From positions 1 through 64,000 of the forward strand of contig JAOTOM010001577.1 of the NCBI GenBank assembly GCA_034440615.1: a stretch of DNA of 64,000 nucleotides. Reading direction: 5' to 3'. The DNA is from Ashinkailepas kermadecensis (taxonomy: Eukaryota > Arthropoda > Thecostraca > Neolepadidae). The notes beneath the pieces were generated by a model. The model saw only the letters and a program-made list of their open reading frames with translations. It was not told the origin of the DNA and made no database searches. Position numbers and translations under genes: made by a program. Of this stretch, positions 60,211-64,000 are shown one piece after another; position 1 is the stretch's first letter; every line of letters starts with the position of its first letter.

Positions 60211-61929
60211 CAAAGGATAGTGGCTATAGACTGAAATCAGTGTCGGCTGAAGGTGCATCGCAACGCGGATTAAAATGTTTCATCTGTACCGATCCAGATT
60301 GGTAGAGATATGCACCGCATTCATTGTGACAATGCACAGATTCTCTAAAATGAACACCAGGAGACCATTCAGTGGGACTACCGAAAGAAAACAACGTTAC
60401 AAAGTGATGATGACCTTGTATTAATTTTCATATTTCGAGCATTTGCTGAACTGAATGCGTTCCCTGACAGACAAGGTCACAAGTATTTACACAGACTGTG
60501 AACTATGGCACATTTTGAGAACGTCTTTATGACTCATTATTGCCGATATGTGTGAAACCAATTTTGCCATGCATAGTCAACGTGCGGTAAGCTGGAGTCA
60601 TTAGCTACGCTATGCGCATACTTCACACTTTAGCATACATTGCATATTATGCATGCAATATTCATCATTTGAACGCGCATCAGGCATGCACCCACCTGGG
60701 TCTGCAGCCTGGATTGTGAAACTCACCTAGCCAAAGCGACATACCAGCTTCCTGTGAGAGATGCTTTTGTTAGTTTTACAAAGAATTCGTCTGACAAAGC
60801 AGTATCTCCCCGATTTTGCTCATTTGTTCACATGTGATTTTTACTGAACTCGACGATATTTGAACTAGAACAATCAATCTGTATCTAGAACAATCAATAT
60901 GTAACGTGCCTAGAGGAATCACTAATATAATTGGAATTAGAAACCGTCATCATAATTGAATTCAATTCCATAAAAAAGCAACTAAATTTGAACACGATGC
61001 GAATAATTGGATATGCATTATGTTCTATCTGTGTGATGCAGGTGACTGTCTGTATTCCAAGGCCGGTGCAGGGTGAAGGCGGCCTAAACATCCATCGAAT
61101 ACGTTAGGGACCGATGGTTTGAAGGACCATTTGCTAGATATTATATATTTATTATTATATCAGGCAACTTCTTGAGCAGCTAGCCAAACATTACACGAAG
61201 ATTTATCATGCCTTCCATTCCGTATCTCATTTTCCTCAATCCGTACTTTACATACCTCGCAAGAAGTCAACAAATTCAAACTTTAGTGGATTTCTGAGCG
61301 ATCATGAGTGGAATATATTGGTAATGTGTGCGTTTTCGTCTGCCCTTCCCTGCAGGCGGGCTTCTACATTTCTGGCGCGCGTGCGACATTCGCTGTAGTT
61401 GTGCGTTTCTGCTGGAGCCATATGTTGAGGCGTCCCACCTTTGTTAATTGTACGTGTACCGCGCGTCCTTCCTTCATTGATGTGTGGAGATAGCGAGTAT
61501 TATGAATTGACGTAAGCAGCCAGAGGATTTTTTAACTTGCTCTCAGTGTTAGGCATGCTAGACCGAGTTTGAATGGGAAATGTTCCTGGAAAAGACTGAG
61601 GTAGGTAAGGTGTTTAGCAATCCTGTGGTCGGAACTATCTTCTCGTGACTTTGTTTGTGACGAACTTGAAATGATTATGCATATTACCAAATCATCTCTC
61701 CAAACCAAATCCAAATGCATATTACTAAATCTCTCATCTCTCTGCAGTATGAGAGAAGGCTTAATAGGTGTTAATTTATTGTAAATCATATAGGCCTATT
61801 TATTTTTACAAAGCTGAGGCCTGGTCACGAGAAGCTACATACCTTTTGACTTTTATAAGTGTAAAGATTTTAATTTTTGAAGAACACATTTCATTTCTTA
61901 ATGGCAGCCTTCTGAGTTTAGAGTTTTCC
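60211..61929. other. No feature recognised
   Basis: AT-rich sequence with no supported gene. CTAGAACAATCAAT is directly repeated at about 60865-60898. Confidence 0.5.
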
Positions 61930-62815
61930 ATTCCACTTGCTCACAAGCCACAGGCTTTCTGCATGCTCACAAGCTGCAGACTCTGCATGCTCACAAACTG
62001 CAGGCTTTTTACATGCTCACAAACTGCAGGCTTTCCGCATGTTCACAAACCGCAAGCTTTCAACATGCTCACATGCTGCAGGCTTTCCACATGCTCACAT
62101 GCTGCAGACTTCTGCATGCTCGCAATTGCAGGCTTTCTGATTGCTCACAAACTGCAGTTTTTCCACATGCTCACAAACCGCAGGCTTTCCACATGCTCAC
62201 AAGCTGCAGGCTTTCCACATGCTCACAAACTGCAGGCTTTTCAGATGCTCACAAATTTCAGTCTTTCTGCATGCTCACAAAGTGAAGGCTTTCCACATGC
62301 TCACAAGCTGAGGCTTTCCGCATGCTCATATGCGGTATACTTCTACATTTACTTGCACATTTTCTGATTGCTCACAGGCCACAGGATTTCCACATGCTCA
62401 CAATCTGCAGGCTTGCTGCATGCTCACAAATATGCAATGTTTCTGCATGCTTATATGCTACAGGCTTCTGGCATGCTCGCAAGCTGCTGCCTTTCTGTAT
62501 GCTCACAATCTGCAGGCTTTCTGCATGTTCACAAACTGCAGGCTTTCCACATGCTCACAACCTGCAGGCTTTCTGCTTGCTCCCAAGCTAAAGGATTTCC
62601 ATTTGCTCACAAGTTGAAAGCTTGTTGCATGCCAGCAAGCTGCATGCTTTCTTGCTGCTGACATACTGCAGGCTTTCTGTATGCTCACAAGCTTCAGACT
62701 TTCTGCTTGCTCACAAGCTGCAGGCTCTGCATACTTACAGGCTGCAGGCTTTCTGCTTTCCCACAAGCTTCAGGCTTTCTGTTTGCCCACAAACTGCCCA
62801 CAAACATGATTAATT
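61930..62815. repeat. 26-bp degenerate minisatellite, about 33 copies
   Basis: The unit is ATGCTCACAAACTGCAGGCT followed by TTCCAC or TTCTGC, with substitutions throughout. It looks older than the other arrays. Open frames with CSQTAGF or MLTNCRLS repeats are artefacts. Confidence 0.93.
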
Positions 62816-62869
62816 GGTTGAACTATAGCATCGAGTAAGCATTTTGGCAATTTACAGCAACAAACTGCA

Positions 62870-63205
62870 AATGCAATGCAATTTGACCTCTAAAGTTACA
62901 ATAGTACGACATCCGGATATTTTTGGCAGTTGCCTTAGATATTGTGCTACTTGAAAGTGGGCGTCGAAATTTGAAAATGATTACACCGCTAAGGTGAGGA
63001 CTAAATGAGATCAGGTTGCGTGTGACTTTCACGGATGTCCAATGTTAAAATCGGCTTGCATGCAAATCTTTCATGCAAATTGACCTCTTAAGTACGACCA
63101 CTACGGCCACAAGGAGTAGTGCATCTTATAGCGAAAGCTTGGTTCTACTTGGAACCAGGCGTCGAATTTTAGTTTTCCCGGTCGGTTAGTAGCTACACCG
63201 ATTAC
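62870..63205. repeat. Decayed tandem duplication of about 190 bp
   Basis: TGCAATTTGACCTCTAAAG (near 62876) and TGCAAATTGACCTCTTAAG (near 63074) start two similar stretches that share later blocks: CTACTTG, GGCGTCGAA, TTACACCG or CTACACCG. Confidence 0.5.
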
Positions 63206-63474
63206 ATCACGATTTTAAGTAAATTTCCCTATGGCGGGTTAACGCTTAGAACAGGCCCAGGACGCTAAATGAGCGGCTCGGTCCGCAACGACTGGTGTTG
63301 GCTGAGATGTGCTATGAGTGTCTGACGACGGCGGCTCCAGACCCAATCGAAATCGGCTGAACTGAAGGTAGGCACGCACGCTGGCAGCAGAAACAGAAAC
63401 CGGAGCCAGGACACACCGGGACTGATCAGGGAGCTAGTGCAGTACTCCTGGCTGCGTGTCGTGCAAACGACCTG

Positions 63475-63762
63475 ATGCAAGACATGCTAAGAGCCACGCA
63501 GCAGCCGCAACGCCCGAAGTTTTGCGCCATGCGATGTCGCTGTACACCTGGCTCATTGACTCGGCCTGTATTGTCAAAGGTGACAGACGATCCCACGGGA
63601 GCCGTGACATTGGAGGCAAACTCGCTATGTTATCCAGCGTTTCATGGCAGACAATGCATTTACTACTTCTGCTTCTCCAATGAAACGTTAAACCACGGCA
63701 AACGTAGTATTTCACACGGATGTCGTTCCCAATGTCGTGCCTTCGTTGGACATTTTCATTAA
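63475..63762 (+). CDS. Candidate cysteine-rich exon, unrecognised
   Basis: An open frame of 95 codons ends at TAA 63760-63762. The protein-like part has eight cysteines in about 75 residues (FCAMRCRC, SLCYPAFHGRQCIYYFC and HGCRSQC). It also has an N-glycosylation site (NET) and a conserved-looking TDDPTGAVTLEANS. Even, clustered cysteines suggest a secreted or extracellular domain with disulfides. The ATG at 63475 may lie within an exon rather than be a true start, because no signal peptide is encoded. No family is recognised; it could be the last exon of a gene starting in the 60-63-kb region. Confidence 0.35.
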   Translation: MQDMLRATQQPQRPKFCAMRCRCTPGSLTRPVLSKVTDDPTGAVTLEANSLCYPAFHGRQCIYYFCFSNETLNHGKRSISHGCRSQCRAFVGHFH

Positions 63763-64000
63763 AACCACGCGTCATTAACTGTGCAGTGTGGCTGCACAAT
63801 TCCGATTCCCGTTCGAGCAGTTTTAAGCGACCGCTTTTTCGTAATTATCTTATGCGTATAACTATTGAATGGGATTGTGAAATGTTTCTGTTTACACTGG
63901 CGTCCCCTCCAATGCGGCTGTTTCGTTACAGTCGGAAGTGCCAAGCATTCATTTGCATAAAGCACGGCTTCCCGTAAGTGCCAAATTATGCCACTAGAAT
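63763..64000. other. Right edge, nothing recognised
   Basis: AT-rich sequence after the candidate exon. No feature I can support. Confidence 0.4.

Overview
The window is animal nuclear DNA, most likely from an invertebrate whose phylum I cannot fix. It has small exons with GT-AG introns, non-LTR retrotransposons, a Penelope-like element, tRNA-derived SINEs, hAT-like and TTAA-flanked elements, and an unusual density of unrelated minisatellites. No prokaryotic-style gene is present. Most long open frames are artefacts of tandem repeats without stop codons, not genes.

The one clearly recognisable host gene is the 3' part of an AMPA-type ionotropic glutamate receptor (GRIA family) on the + strand. 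Its exons lie at 10463-10570, 11896-12032, 12602-12704, 23980-24117 and 24658-24732. They are followed by two possible endings: a short tail at 25162-25224, or a longer tail at 25228-25327 plus 25697-25803. The encoded parts are the second half of the ligand-binding domain (S2), the fourth membrane segment (TM4) and the cytoplasmic tail. Pore and N-terminal exons are not in the window and presumably lie to the left. The intron before TM4 is 11.3 kb long and mostly an 8.5-kb satellite with a 39-bp unit.

Layout: 1-8.5 kb is a very large, graded, roughly 20-bp-periodic repeat field (old and degenerate on the left, homogeneous on the right) that includes a 750-bp-arm inverted repeat. 8.5-9.3 kb is the 3' end of a Penelope-like element with a GIY-YIG nuclease and a hammerhead-ribozyme-like motif. 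10.4-25.8 kb is the receptor gene with repeat-filled introns. 25.9-27.3 kb holds two more arrays. 29.4-33.0 kb is a three-layer nest of transposons. 34.6-40.3 kb is mostly AT-rich or simple repeat. 40.3-42.6 kb is a decayed LINE whose coding sequence has itself given rise to a 20-bp satellite. 45.8 kb carries an inverted, decayed copy of the receptor's TM4 exon. 48-58.7 kb has a second SINE, an inverted-repeat element and several arrays, including a 2-kb array of 31-bp monomers in a trimeric order. 59-60.2 kb is a LINE reverse transcriptase with a long open frame. 61.9-62.8 kb is another array, and a cysteine-rich candidate exon lies near the right edge.

The observations most worth following are the decayed TM4 exon, the alternative receptor tails (one ending in a class I PDZ-type motif), the hammerhead motif in the Penelope element, the dated nest of insertions with target duplications, and the satellite born inside a LINE reading frame.
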